A DNA stretch of 38,940 nucleotides from UBA6164 sp964344155 (GTDB lineage Bacteria > Patescibacteriota > Gracilibacteria > BD1-5 > UBA6164). The notes under the pieces are model-generated. The model was not told the DNA's origin. It saw nothing but the letters and a program-made list of their open reading frames with translations, and made no database searches. A program made the translations under genes and the position numbers. Of the stretch, positions 38,882 to 38,940 are shown in pieces. Position 1 is the stretch's first letter; every line of letters starts with the position of its first letter. Location of the stretch: the NCBI GenBank assembly GCA_964344155.1, contig CAYFMG010000009.1, positions 1 through 38,940 of the forward strand, written 5' to 3'.

Positions 38882-38940
38882 AAATAAATTTGCTAAAAAA
38901 TAAAAATATTATATATTATAATAACATTAATATATAATAT

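Overview
The window is AT-rich DNA from a bacterium that reads TGA as glycine (genetic code 25). It most likely belongs to Candidatus Gracilibacteria (BD1-5) or Absconditabacteria (SR1) of the Patescibacteria/CPR. The recoding shows directly: conserved motifs are intact only if TGA is glycine. Examples are both Der P-loops (GRPNVGKSS), the PPK2 Walker A (GRDAAGKGG, with TGA at three of its four glycines), the RecF P-loop and the LexA Ala-Gly cleavage site. Recoded genes stop at TAA or TAG. Under the standard code almost every gene here falls into fragments.

Layout. 1-3299: the 3' part of a large surface or tail-fibre-like protein with LamG, SPRY-like and phage-type modules, cut by an in-frame TAA. 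3472-8671: coiled-coil protein, membrane protein, class I aminotransferase, secreted M23/muramidase-type hydrolase and MscS channel. 8702-11522 (minus): surface protein with a sorting-like C-terminus, recF and gatC. 11589-12676: membrane protein, lipoprotein and tRNA-Cys. 13125-16894 (minus): a compact five-gene operon of radical SAM/SPASM protein, HxxxH protein, HprK-like kinase, GT30-like glycosyltransferase and HD hydrolase. 17164-24224: many small genes, including HopJ-family, YidD, small secreted and membrane proteins. 24364-27637: a degenerate peptide-deformylase homologue followed by an 810-aa protein with about seven tandem repeats. 27709-31240: lipoprotein, membrane and coiled-coil proteins, lexA and a ppk2-type kinase. 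31339-38881: lysA-like decarboxylase, aspS, der, aldehyde dehydrogenase, membrane protein and a cation-efflux transporter.

Two gene classes are interleaved. Most genes use TGA for most glycines, use AGA for arginine and lack a Shine-Dalgarno sequence. A second class of eight genes (12828, 17164, 17732, 20035, 21659-, 22997-, 24224-, 31339) has no TGA glycine codon within the code-11 reading frame and has clear AGGAG-type ribosome binding sites; several use CGT arginine and GGN-rich codon usage. They look like genes acquired from standard-code bacteria and not, or not fully, recoded. One of them (17164) still carries what was probably its original TGA stop, which in this organism would add eight residues.

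The strongest candidates for an undescribed system are the radical SAM/HprK-like/GT30-like/HD operon (13125-16894) and the pair formed by the catalytically degenerate deformylase homologue and the tandem-repeat protein (24364-27637).
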